In this document: in pieces, positions 53,144 through 64,000 of the stretch | How positions within the stretch are numbered: position 1 is the stretch's first letter | Layout of the letters: every line of letters starts with the position of its first letter | Source of the DNA: Actinostola sp. cb2023 | Lineage: Eukaryota > Cnidaria > Anthozoa > Actiniaria > Actinostolidae | Assembly: GCA_033675265.1 (NCBI GenBank) | Contig: JAUJYZ010001434.1 | Location: forward strand, 168,794-232,793 | Length of the DNA: 64,000 nt | Direction: 5' to 3' | Notes under the pieces: generated by a model | The model's database searches: none | What the model was told of the DNA's origin: nothing | What the model saw: only the letters and a program-made list of their open reading frames with translations | Translations under genes and position numbers: made by a program

Positions 53144-54456
53144 CAAGGGCACTAGAACCGAAAATTTGGGTTGATTTGCTTAGTTGTTCTTTGAATAATT
53201 GGTTTGATAATAAATATAGCACTACTTAGCTGAAATCCTGCCTTGATAAGTCCTATTTTGCTGCTAATAAGCGTCTTGAATGTCCACGTACAACATACGA
53301 TCTTTCAGCCGTTTGAATCGGTTGTTTACGCTATCAGGCTTTACCGCTGTACTAGCGTACCAGGCACCGCCGGCGTCTGTTAACCATTTAAAATAAGCTT
53401 ACTTAATAAGTTAATGCGATTCGCCTTCCGCACCCTAAAATAGAAGGGGTAGGAAACAAACCTTGGTTCCTTTGTTCATCCGTCTGCTCGTATAATTGGA
53501 TTACCTTGGCAGTACCTAGGGCAGTTTGTTTACGTAGCGATGACAGATTTGACTTCGGCCCAGTGAACAAACGTGTCCCGAAGGCAGACTTCGTTAGGCT
53601 CGGTTTTTGTAACACGATGCGGACAGGGTTTTTGATAAAGAGGATATGCATAATATCCGCCAAAAGCGCCTTTACTAGTCAAAAACCATCACAAATAACT
53701 TGAACTCTTTGCTAAAGCAGTTTTTAGTCTTGTACAAAACGTATTTTCCAGCCTATTGTTTTTGGCGCTCAATACGCGCATTCGTAAAAAATGTCCTCTT
53801 AAAATGCATGTTTAGTAGTCTTTAATAATACAAAACAGGACTCGGGTTCCAAAAGAGAAAGAAAGCAAAAAGAACAAATAGATACTATTATTGAATGGAT
53901 AGATGTTTGGCAGTTTAGTTGAACGATATGACCTCCACAACAGAGCGTCACAGCAGGATTGCATTTTAATACGAATCTGTCATCGTGTTACAAAAACCGA
54001 GCCTAACGAAGTCTGCCTTCGGGACACGTTTGTTCACTGGGCCGATGTCAAATCTGTCATCGCTACGTAAACAAACTGCCCTAGGTACTGCCAAGGTAAT
54101 CCAATTATACGAGCAGACGGATGAACAAAGGAACCAAGGTTTGTTTCCTACCCCTTCTATTTTAGGGTGCGGAAGGCGAATCGCATTAACTTATTAAGTA
54201 AGCTTATTTTAAATGGTTAACAGACGCCGGCGGTGCCTGGTACGCTAGTACAGCGGTAAAGCCTGATAGCGTAAACAACCGATTCAAACGGCTGAAAGAT
54301 CGTATGTTGTACGTGGACATTCAAGACGCTTATTAGCAGCAAAATAGGACTTATCAAGGCAGGATTTCAGCTAAGTAGTGCTATATTTATTATCAAACCA
54401 ATTATTCAAAGAACAACTAAGCAAATCAACCCAAATTTTCGGTTCTAGTGCCCTTG
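53144..54456. mobile_element. 1.3-kb fold-back transposon
   Basis: Long inverted arms (about 53144-53619 and 53981-54456) with a loop of about 360 bp. Tips CAAGGGCACTAGAACC and complement. GTCACAT directly flanks both ends (53137-53143, 54457-54463); if the tips are trimmed by a base the duplication is 9 bp with one mismatch. Copy 1 has the empty site near 45178 (ATGGTCCGGCACATGTGAAC, diverged). Very long terminal inverted repeats with a 7-9-bp duplication suggest a MULE- or hAT-type fold-back. The two mirror-image reading frames in the arms are not genes. Confidence 0.88.
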
Positions 54457-55241
54457 GTCACATGATGAACTCCGGCATACAGTCGAACCGGGAAATGGAC
54501 TCGGACTCAAAATCAGTAAAACCCGGAATCAAAATCAGTAAAACCCGGACTCAAAATATAGAATATTTTGCATTGCATGCGTTGGAAAGACAAAAGAATG
54601 GTAGTTATTTCAACTTGAATTGAATGTTAGATTATTTCTATGTGTGCCGGTAATTCCTCACGAGTACACATATAGTGTGCTTTTTTAAAAGTCTGAATTA
54701 AATACAGCATTACGTGTCACACAATCACGTGTCACACGAAAGCATAGTTTTAGAGGGATTTTAGGACCTCACCTATTTAGACACGCAAGTGAAATATGAT
54801 GCCAAAGGCGAACGAACGTTGCAGTTGCATCGGGTTTATATTCCAAGACCATAGTTTTGGTTCAACGAGATGTTTTAACATATTAAAATGTGTTTTCTCA
54901 AAATTCCTATGTTAGTTTAGAAGTGTCAGTGAGGTCATCTACTCAACCCTAACACAGCTTCGCTCCATACATTTCTTTGTGTTGAGTTTCTTGAATTAAT
55001 TTATTTCTATGAAGCTAACTTGGTTTGGGTGAAGGAGTTTTCTTACATTATTTGTGCTTAGCGTTGATTGTCTGACCAGTTTTCTTCAATGCAGAGCTGT
55101 TATCTGAACAAAACATTGAGATATTTTGATCACAAAACTACACTGAAACAATGGGCTCCTGACTGAAATCAGTACAGGTTAACGTTGAGTAGATGACGTC
55201 ACTGACTCCTCTAAAGATTCATGAAAATATAGTACTTCAAT

Positions 55242-56214
55242 CAGTGAAAGAAAGTGGCAATTCATATGTTTGCCAAAAATAGGTTATTGGTCTTCTAAAT
55301 TCAGCTATTTTTCAAATTTCAAATTTTGTTTTGCTTTTTGAAATTCAAATGTGTATGCCTTTTTTCAATTTTTTTACTCAGTTCGATAACTCGAAATTTC
55401 CCAGGCTTTTTTCTTTAAAACCCGAAAAAATGGTACTATTTTCATGTTTTAGAAATAATTTTGAAGGTTGAAAATTCATACCCTTTTTCCAAATGTTCTG
55501 TCCTGTGCGATAATATGAAATTTTCCATCTTTATTTGCGAGAAGGATGTTTAGAAGGGTGCTATTTTCATATTTATTAAACTGATTTAAATGTTGCATTT
55601 TAACAATTATTTCCATTTTTTTCATTTGATTTTGATGAATTGAAATTGAAATTGTTTTCATTGAGCTCGCGTGTCAACCACGCACTGCATGTGCGGCAAA
55701 TTCACGCCAAAACTTTATTACTAATTAGTTTTTGCGCTAAAATCAGTATCAGCCCCATGCATGTCAAGAGATTCTCATTTCCCGCCAAAACAGCCTATTA
55801 AACAATTTCAATTTCAATTCATCAAAATCAAATGAAAAAATGGAAATAAGTGTTAAAATGCAACATTTAAATCAGTTTAATAAATATGAAAATAGCACCC
55901 TTCTAAACATCCTTCTCGCAAATAAAGATGGAAAATTTCATATTATCGCACAGGACAGAAAATTTGGAAAAAGGGTATGAATTTTCAACCTTCAAAATTA
56001 TTTCTAAAACATGAAAATAGTACCATTTTTTCGGGTTTTAAAGAGAAAAGCCTGGGAAATTTCGAGTTATCGAACTGAGTAAAAAAATTGAAAAAAGGCA
56101 TACACATTTGAATTTCAAAAAGCAAAACAAAATTTGAAATTTGAAAAATAGCTGAATTTAGAAGATCAATAACCTATTTTTGGTAAACATATGAATTGCC
56201 ACTTTCTTTCACTA
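55242..56214. mobile_element. 970-bp fold-back element
   Basis: Arms 55242-55654 and 55801-56214, AT-rich (AGTGAAAGAAAGTGGCAATT at the left tip), a few mismatches, loop of about 145 bp. It begins a few bases after the end of duplicated segment copy 2. Confidence 0.85.
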
Positions 56215-56315
56215 ATTTACTTCCCTCTGGAATATCGAAAAAATATTTTAACTAGTAATTATATTAGACCCTTGAAGAATTATTCAATGAAGTTTCAGCT
56301 TAATTAAATTTCAAA

Positions 56316-56430
56316 ATTGCAAATTTTCCTATAAAGTGCCTTTCAGTCTTCATAGCTTCAGTCCTATATTTGAAATTTAGAAATAGTACAAACACTAGAA
56401 CCGTGCAACGTTTTGCACTCAATAGCACTG
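56316..56430. repeat. Inverted diverged piece of the duplicated segment
   Basis: TTTTCCTATAAAGTGCCTTTC, AGTACAAACACTAGA and GTGCAACGTTTTGCAC are the complement, with changes, of 42690-42830 and its twin 50710-50850. Confidence 0.6.
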
Positions 56431-57068
56431 ATTAAACAATTGAAAACGATAGAAATATAAAGAGGTTAGTACGGCGGTCGGGAGGTCCGGATAAGGCTGG
56501 AAAAAAGAGAAAAAAAAAAACCCAAAAAACAAACAAATTATAGACAATTTGTTTTCTTCAAATTGTGTTATTGAAGGGCAGTCCGGTATGCTAGGATAGC
56601 GAATCGTGGTCAGATATAGAAAATTCCGCCCGTTTCAACAACCAATCAGAGCGCGCGATTTCTTAGGATACCGGACCAGAAAAAAAATAACACTATTTAG
56701 CTTGGGCTTCCTGTGGTAGAAATACCGCGGTGAGCGGGCCTGGAAACGAAGTTGGAATTTCTTTGTGAAGACGCTTGTGAACTGAACAGCATCAAAACAA
56801 ACCTTAGCACAACTCTGTCTGTGTACTTGTAGTGCTCATCTCTTGTGTTGTGGTGAGTAGATTGGATTCATTGTGTGTTTAACATCGTCACGTTGTGTTG
56901 TGATCCTGCATGATCCACTCAGTGTTTGAATGTGTTCGAAAATGTTATACTCGTGAAGAACTAGAAAGCCCAAGTAGTGTCATGGCACTTCAATGGTTTT
57001 ATTGAAAAACCTAAAAACACAATTTCTCTGAAAATTCTGAGTAAAGTTTACAAATAAACACAAAAAAA
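56431..57068. other. Non-coding stretch, possible 5' UTR exon
   Basis: 56580-56690 has inverted GTCCGGTAT / ATACCGGAC ends. 56703-56722 is a CCACAGG-family tip. 56740-56850 is GC-richer and ends at TTGTG|GTGAGTAG, a good donor, so it could be an untranslated first exon of the plus-strand gene at 60451. Weak. Confidence 0.25.
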
Positions 57069-57280
57069 CACAATGTGTTTTTCTATACATTCTTCACATC
57101 TGCCGATCTGGAGTGAATTTCAGCTCATTTTAAACATTTTGGTATTTTTTCCCCTTTAATACATGTACAAATGTACATATATCTTTAATACTCTGTGAAA
57201 TGAAATACCCCAAATGTTTAAAATGAGCTGAAATTCACTCCAGGTGTGTGAAGAACTTATAGATAAACACGCTGTGTTTG
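57069..57280. mobile_element. Hairpin MITE
   Basis: Left GGAGTGAATTTCAGCTCATT, right AATGAGCTGAAATTCACTCC, with outer CTATA...TTCTTCACA pairing. Confidence 0.75.
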
Positions 57281-57648
57281 TTCCCGACATATTAAATCAA
57301 TCGAATGAAATCGAATTAAAGTTCCATTTCATTGAATCCAATCAAATGATTGAGGCTACAGCTAGTATTTTAAGAAGTTATTAGTGTTGTATATGGTTTT
57401 AGATGGGCATTGGCGCATTGGGTAACTGACCTCAGTTGCTCGTATGTTAATGAAGCAAAATTTAGCCCCCCTATGGTCCGAGTTCTTGTACATGTATAAA
57501 GCGACCACCTCCCGTAAGCGACCACAAGGCTTGACATTTTGGGTGGCCACAAAATACGGGAGGTTCAACTGTATTATACATATTAAATACAATCCATTGA
57601 CTTTATCAAAGCCAGAATATAGTCTTCTAATTAAAATAATAAATGCAT

Positions 57649-57722
57649 AGGCCGATTCCGAACATGGCGACCAATTTGAATAACCATTGTTCCCGACTGA
57701 CCAGCCTCTCATACAGGTGAGA
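57649..57722. mobile_element. Left half of an ACCGAATTG-family MITE
   Basis: GGCGACCAATTTGAATAACC and CTGACCAGCCTCTCAT match the left arm of 32770-32932. The right arm is missing; the 68-bp array begins about 35 bp further on. Confidence 0.65.
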
Positions 57723-57756
57723 ACACTAAAATTATTTGTAGTTTATCAACCACAAT

Positions 57757-59130
57757 TGGTTTATCTACCACCACGGGTAGATCAGTATTTGTCACCATCA
57801 CAGGTGATTGGTAGCAGTATTGATTGGTTTATCTACCACCACGGGTAGATCAGTATTTGTCACCACCATCACAGGTGATTGGTAGCAGTATTGATTGGTT
57901 TATCTACCACCATGGGTAGATCAGTATTTGTCACCATCACAGGTGATTGCATGGTAGCAGTATTGATTGGTTTATCTACCACCACGGGTAGATCAGTATT
58001 TGTCACCATCAGAGGTGATTGGTAGCAGTATTGATTGGTTTATCTACCACCATGGGTAGATCAGTATTTGTCACCATCACAGGTGATTGGTAGCAGTATT
58101 GATTGGTTTATCTACCACCACGGGTAGATCAGTATTTGTCACCACCACAGGTGATTGGTAGCAGTATTGATTGGTTTATCTACCACCACGGGTAGATCAG
58201 TATTTGCCACCATCACAGGTGATTGGTAGCAGTATTGATTGGTTTATCTACCACCATGGGTAGATCAGTATTTGTCACCATCAGAGGTGATTGGTAGCAG
58301 TATTGATTGGTTTATCTACCACCACGGGTAGATCAGTATTTGTCACCATCACAGGTGATTGGTAGCAGTATTGATTGGTTTATCTACCACCATGGGTAGA
58401 TCAGTATTTGTCACCATCACAGGTGATTGGTAGCAGTATTGATTGGTTTATCTACCACCATGGGTAGATCAGTATTTGTCACCATCACAGGTGATTGGTA
58501 GCAGTATTGATTGGTTTATCTACCACCATGGGTAGATCAGTATTTGTCACCATCACAGGTGATTGGTAGCAGTATTGATTGGTTTGGCCACCATGGGTAG
58601 ATCAGTATTTGTCACCATCACAGGTGATTGGTAGCAGTATTGATTGGTTTATCTACCACCATGGGTAGATCAGTATTTGTCACCATCAGAGGTGATTGGT
58701 AGCAGTATTGATTGGTTTATCTACCACCATGGGTAGATCAGTATTTGTCACCATCACAGGTGATTGGTAGTAGTATTGATTGGTTTATCTACCACCATGG
58801 GTAGATCAGTATTTGTCACCATCAGAGGTGATTGGTAGCAGTATAATTGATTGGTTTATCTACCACCACGGGTAGATCAGTATTTGTCACCATCACAGGT
58901 GATTGGTAGCAGTATTGATTGGTTTATCTACCACCATGGGTAGATCAGTATTTGTCACCATCACAGGTGATTGGTAGTAGTATTGATTGGTTTATCTACC
59001 ACCATGGGTAGATCAGTATTTGTCACCATCACAGGTGATTGGTAGCAGTATTGATTGGTTTATCTACCACCATGGGTAGATCAGTATTTAATTGTCACCA
59101 TCACACAGGTGATTGGTAGCAGTATTGATT
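57757..59130. repeat. 68-bp satellite, two hairpins per unit
   Basis: About 20 copies. Each unit has ATCTACCACCATGGGTAGAT (stem ATCTACC/GGGTAGAT) and TCACCATCACAGGTGA (stem TCACC/GGTGA), joined by CAGTATTTG and TTGGTAGCAGTATTGATTGG. Units vary mainly at CACGGG/CATGGG and CACAGG/CAGAGG. Confidence 0.95.
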
Positions 59131-60450
59131 TGGTTTGTTTGCATGACTGGTTTAATTGTTTCAGTATAGCTGCCGCAATATGTGAAGATGAATGAAGTAG
59201 TAGATCAGGCACGGATAGTTCAGCCATCTGTATCTGGGATGATTTGTCTTTCAATGGCATCCATGCAACTATAGTCATGACTGTCTCCTTCTTTCAATAC
59301 TACTTGTTTGTGCACAGACATGTACATGTAGTACGGTAACACTGAAAAACTCATAAACATACATGCAAACCTTAATTGTCTTCTTCAATGCCAAGAAAGT
59401 TGAAAGTAATAATATTAATAATAATAATAATCTTTATTCCTTAAATACCATCATACTTATACATTGGGCTTACAATCAAATCTATACTTAAATATATATA
59501 CTAATAAAAGTCTGATATGATCATCAAACGAGACTACGACATTATAACAATATTATTTAGTTCATAATTAATTAAGCTTGAATGTACAATCAGACTCCGT
59601 CCCTGCCAAACTTTTTGTTTGACATGGTTCAGTCATCTCTTTGTTATATTGAACACTAGCTTATATTGAACACTAGCTTTATATATAAACCTCATCACTT
59701 TTTCGAATTTTTGACTTGATAATGATGTTAGTACGTCGAAACGTTGTCTTTTAAATATGTTAATTATCGCTGAACTTTATATTGAAATAAATTAAAGTTG
59801 ACTTTAACCATGATCAATCTGTAGTTTACAACTTACCTGGCATTGATTCATTCATCGATTGATGCAGCAAGCTTCCAGTGACATGAACCAAAGACTTGGA
59901 AGCTTGCCATTTTGATTCAATCGAAGCCAGGTAAGTGTTTGTTTGGCAAATAGATTGATTGAGATTTGACGAGGACTGCCACTGACCAAAAGTACTACAT
60001 GTTCACAAAATCATCCACGAATAAAATCCACAGATCTAAGTAAGCTACAGCTAAAATGTACCCAGAACCCACTCGGCCATAATCAGACATAGGGAGCCCA
60101 TCAAGAATAGTGTGACAGGAATGTGCCACCTGATCAAGCCTTATTAGTTGGGCTTCCTGTGGAATGTCTCGAGCTGTAAAATGTAAAAAACATTTCTTCG
60201 CTCCTCTATAACTCAGTAATGTGAAGCTAAAAACACATGACACTGAACCACCCCAATATTCACTTCATATTGAAGTGATTTCCAAAATAAAAAATAAGAC
60301 TGATCTAGGCACTTTAATAAATAATAACTATATGATAATAATAATAATCATGGAAAATATGGAAAACATTACACCCAAGCTCAGATGGGGTCTAATCACA
60401 TCAGATACTAGGAATGATTGATTTTCCATTCTATTCAAAGGTTGCTTATT
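59131..60450. other. Non-coding stretch with small repeats
   Basis: No supported gene. Contains an AAT microsatellite (59408-59430), a hairpin at 59831-59937 (ACTTACCTGG... CCAGGTAAGT) and CCACAGG-family tips at 60090-60165 (AGGGAGCCCATCAAG, TTGGGCTTCCTGTGG). Confidence 0.45.
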
Positions 60451-60609
60451 ATGGAGTCGGAACTTGTAAGTCCAGGATGGATGAAATTCAACGGCAAATC
60501 AGGCAAACTTCTGTTTTATTACAACAAAGATACAGCAGAACACAAATTTCCCATGTGGAATAGTACCTCAAGGGTGAGTGATTCTAATGTTCTGATGATA
60601 CTGTAAGCT

Positions 60610-61118
60610 AATTAAGGGTTCAACAGGTTATTGTTGTCCATTTGCTTGGAAGGGATTATCATAAACTATAACTTATCCAATCAATTAACATTATGTTCAC
60701 AACCCAAATAGAAATAATGTAATATGTACATATATAGACCTAACATGATAATAATAATTATTAGTTGTTTTGATGATGAATGTGGCTGTAACTATAATGA
60801 TGTCTTTACAAAGAAATATTTGAGTCTAAGAACTAGTAACTTGAATCTCCAAATTAATTCTTGCTTTCTTTGATGGAGGGGTGGGGGCTCTTATTTGCAG
60901 GGACACCTATTTACATGTAATATATTAAAATTCAAAGAAAATACATGTAAGATTTATCTAAAAGTATGCTGTTTTTTGATGGATTTATTCCGAGCTTTTG
61001 GGTTCCAGACTCATCATCATTTCCCGTCAAAAAACAGCGTAGATGAAGCTTATTTTCTTTGAATTTTAATGAATCCTACGCACAAACGATCTTTAAAAAT
61101 TTAATATATTGTTCACCT
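60610..61118. other. Intron of the zinc-finger gene, first part
   Basis: AT-rich, no exon seen. AAAGAAAATACATGTAA near 60935 is loosely mirrored by AGCTTATTTTCTTTGAATTTTAAT near 61045. Confidence 0.4.
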
Positions 61119-61196
61119 CAGGGCCGTACATAACCCAACATTCAAGTGGGGGGGGTGGGGGGGGGGGGGGGAGTGCAGGGGGGTGGGGAGGTGGGT

Positions 61197-61249
<53 letters not shown>

Positions 61250-61345
61250 GGAGGCAGTACGTATTTAACAGCAAAAAAAAAAATAAAAATAGATCAGTTC
61301 TCAGTACTTTTTTGTATCATTTATTTTTGCCTTGCTAGGGGGGCA

Positions 61346-61378
<33 letters not shown>

Positions 61379-61415
61379 CACCCTGCCCCCTGCCCCTGTG
61401 CTGTGTACGGCCCTG
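61119..61415. mobile_element. CAGGGCCGTACA MITE, 5-bp target duplication
   Basis: Ends CAGGGCCGTACA and TGTACGGCCCTG; CACCT on both sides (61114-61118, 61416-61420). The interior is a G run of about 50 with a matching C run, so it could fold on itself. The ends and duplication length resemble 43436-43700. Confidence 0.85.
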
Positions 61416-61502
61416 CACCTTAGTGGGGTGCTATTTTGAAGGGGGCACTAAGATGACCAACCTAGAGAGTTTAAAAGGGAAATCACCACCTTGCCCACTT
61501 TC

Positions 61503-61776
<274 letters not shown>

Positions 61777-61820
61777 CAATTTATATAGCGTAAATTAAGC
61801 TCGATAATGAGCAGCACAAT

Positions 61821-62014
61821 AGACCTCTTTAGCTTCGTATGTAAATTGCCCATTTCAAACCATGTGATGTAAAACATGGTGTTCTCTGGAGAATTAGTCC
61901 TTTCAATATGAACGAATAAATTTCAGAAATATAAAGGAACAATTCTCCAGAGAATATCATGTTTACATCACATGGTTTGAAATGGGCAATTTGCATACAA
62001 GCTAAGCTAGAGGT
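61821..62014. mobile_element. Hairpin MITE
   Basis: AAATTGCCCATTTCAAACCA and TCTCTGGAGAATT with complements on the right. Confidence 0.75.
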
Positions 62015-62350
62015 ATATTGTACAGTGTCGTGATTGCATGCATGCCTTTGTGTCTATATTGTAAGTTTTTTGTACATTATATTTTTGTATAGTCTTTAGT
62101 ACTTTTATGATTGTAAATTATACTATATAATTTTATTTTTATATTTTTATATTTAATATTGCTGATCACCGGTTAATACCAGCTGTTCTTTTTTTAAGTC
62201 CAGCTGCCTCTAAAGACTCTAATTATTATGATTATGATTATTATGATTATGATTAAAAAATAATAATTTTATGTTACTATTTTCTTTTTGTTAGTTATAT
62301 TTTCGAGTTCAAGTAGTCAATTGTAAATTACCTACATGTAGTGAGATTTG

Positions 62351-62750
62351 CAATGGGCGTGTAACACCTGTCACGTGACTTTTTATATTTTCACCGAAGA
62401 CTAACGAAAATACCATAACTTGAAAGAGCATACTAAAATTAGTAAAATTTGAAAATTTGAAAAGAATCAAGCAAATAAGAAAAACGTTAACGGCTTTCAA
62501 AGTTTTCCGCTTTGACAAGGATTTGTATGGGTGTTTTTTTTTCGCTTGGAGGGCAAGCGTTGCCCTCCAACATACATTTCCATACAAAATAGGCAAAGTT
62601 TGAATGCCTGTAACTATTGCCCTATTTACGTATTTCCCTTCAAACTTTTCCACTTTTACTAACTTTAGCATGCTCTTTCCAGTTATGATATTTTCGTTTG
62701 TCTGCGGTGAAAATTTAAAAAGTCACGTGACAGGTGTTACACGCCCATTG
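62351..62750. mobile_element. Fold-back MITE, CAATGGGCGTGTAACACC ends
   Basis: CAATGGGCGTGTAACACC and complement, followed by TGTCACGTGACTTTTT arms; inner AAAGAGCATACTAAAATTAG also pairs. 400 bp in the zinc-finger gene intron. Confidence 0.85.
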
Positions 62751-62876
62751 TTTGTGTAAAAATACATGAAATAAAGTTTCCATTATTATTATTATTTATT
62801 TTATTTTATTTTTATTTTTTTTTAAATCTCTTATTTGTAATTTGTTTCGAGAAATAAAGTTATCACAGTTATTATT

Positions 62877-63066
62877 TAACTAAAAAAATCTGCGATAAAA
62901 TGTTCCTATAACACATTAATTATAAAATATATATAATATAGACGACTTAACTGAACGCCATTATCAAGTCAAAGTAAAGTGAAAATATATAACAATAAGA
63001 ACAATAACGTTGATTAAACATTATGTATTTTTACGAACATTTTATCGCAGATTTTTATAGTTAAAC
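62877..63066. mobile_element. Hairpin element next to zinc-finger exon 2
   Basis: AACTAAAAAAATCTGCGATA and AAAATGTTC pair with GAACATTTTATCGCAG at the right. Ends about 75 bp before the exon acceptor. Confidence 0.7.
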
Positions 63067-64000
63067 AATTATTATTATTAAATTATTATTATTTCAAGCA
63101 TTTACTGTACCTTTGTTTCTCTTGTTTATTGTTTCTTTTAGGAATATTGCATGGGTGAAACTATTGATGGTGAGTTGCTACAAACCAGCAAGAATAACAG
63201 TATAGCAATACAGACTGATGATACTGGCTGTAGTAATGGATGTGTACATCTATGTATGCAGAGAGTGGTTCTAAATGTATCTTGCAAGAAAATAATCTTG
63301 AAAGAGAAATACCAGGAGGAAGTGAGGAGAGCTGTGTAACTGGTGACACCAATGTTTCTTTGGATGATGGTGATGTAGATGACAATGAAGTGACAGCACG
63401 AAGAGTATCAAGTAGTTCTAATGAAGGTGACAGTAAACCCATGAGCATAGCCAACATAGTGAATGAAATTAAGGCAGAAATTAAACTGCACCGATGAAGA
63501 TAGAACAGATCAAACAAATGCAATATCCAATCCATCAAAATTTAATCTGAGGTCACGAAACAGTGTCTTCTATCTATTGGCTGATGAGACATTTGAAGTT
63601 CCAAGTGGTCAAGATGACTGCCCTGCCGAAATAATTACCAAGAAACATCACTGCAGTCACTGTAGCAAAGAATTTAGATACCCGAGTACTTGTACAGTTC
63701 ATGAACGCGTCCACCCAGGAGAAATGCCATATAAGTATTGTAGTAAGACAATTAGACAGAGTATCAATTCAGGAGAAAAACCGTACAAGTGTAATCATTG
63801 TTACAAGGCATTCCTTCGCAAAAGTGATTGTACAAGACAATGAACGCATTCATTCAGAAGAAAACCATACAAGTGTAAGCATTGTAGTAAGACATTTACA
63901 CAGTGCATTGAGATGGTTGTCGGTGTTGGATTGCGTGTAGAGGTTTTGGGGTGGAGGGGGTGGAGAGTTTATTATTCCGTGCTTTTGCTCGCTATCGTTG

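Larger units (their letters stand above)
48972..55231. repeat. Duplicated segment, copy 2 (6.3 kb)
   Basis: Direct copy of 39657-46932, separated from it by 2.04 kb that includes the double TTAA insertion. It lacks the copy 1 insertions and has its own 1.3-kb fold-back element at 53144. Confidence 0.95.

Noticed and set aside
53403..54197. Two nearly identical frames on opposite strands
   Set aside because: They are the two arms of the fold-back element, so each is the mirror of the other.

Overview
This is eukaryotic, animal nuclear DNA. Coding parts are small exons with GT...AG borders separated by long introns. There are no bacterial-type operons, and most of the window is satellite arrays and short palindromic transposon remnants. 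The recognised proteins (PPP1R42, a TTD14-type P-loop protein, an intronless rhodopsin-family GPCR and a C2H2 zinc-finger fragment) indicate a metazoan. A cnidarian or another marine invertebrate is my best guess, from the GPCR type and the MITE-rich AT-biased sequence, but nothing here proves the taxon.

Layout. 1-985 is a 90-bp satellite. 1324-12281 (+) is the leucine-rich-repeat gene PPP1R42; its last intron holds a 5.5-kb ATCTATCCATTC-type array. 13.56-19.03 kb is a 37-bp satellite and 19.84-22.0 kb a 46-bp satellite. An intronless GPCR lies on the minus strand at 23844-24866. 27349-35434 (+) is a TTD14-like gene whose introns are full of MITEs; I cannot find the exons for the centre of its nucleotide-binding domain. 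37.3-38.4 kb is a TACCCTGTGG minisatellite.

39657-46932 and 48972-55231 are two direct copies of one segment. Each copy carries a TATA-driven secreted-peptide exon (out of frame in both), an unknown basic ORF split by a MITE, and a small Cys-rich single-pass membrane protein gene (intact in copy 2, frameshifted in copy 1). Comparing the copies exposes several transposon insertions with their empty sites. Between the copies, two elements sit side by side at duplicated TTAA sites.

55-63 kb holds further fold-back elements, a 68-bp array in which each unit has two hairpins, and homopolymer and AAT/AAC microsatellites. A two-exon zinc-finger gene that looks broken runs to the right edge.

The genes do not form a pathway. 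The main story is genome dynamics: MITEs of many families with TA, TTA, TTAA, CAG, 5-bp and 7-9-bp target duplications, satellites that seem to grow out of MITEs, and a recent segmental duplication in which genes decay at different rates.
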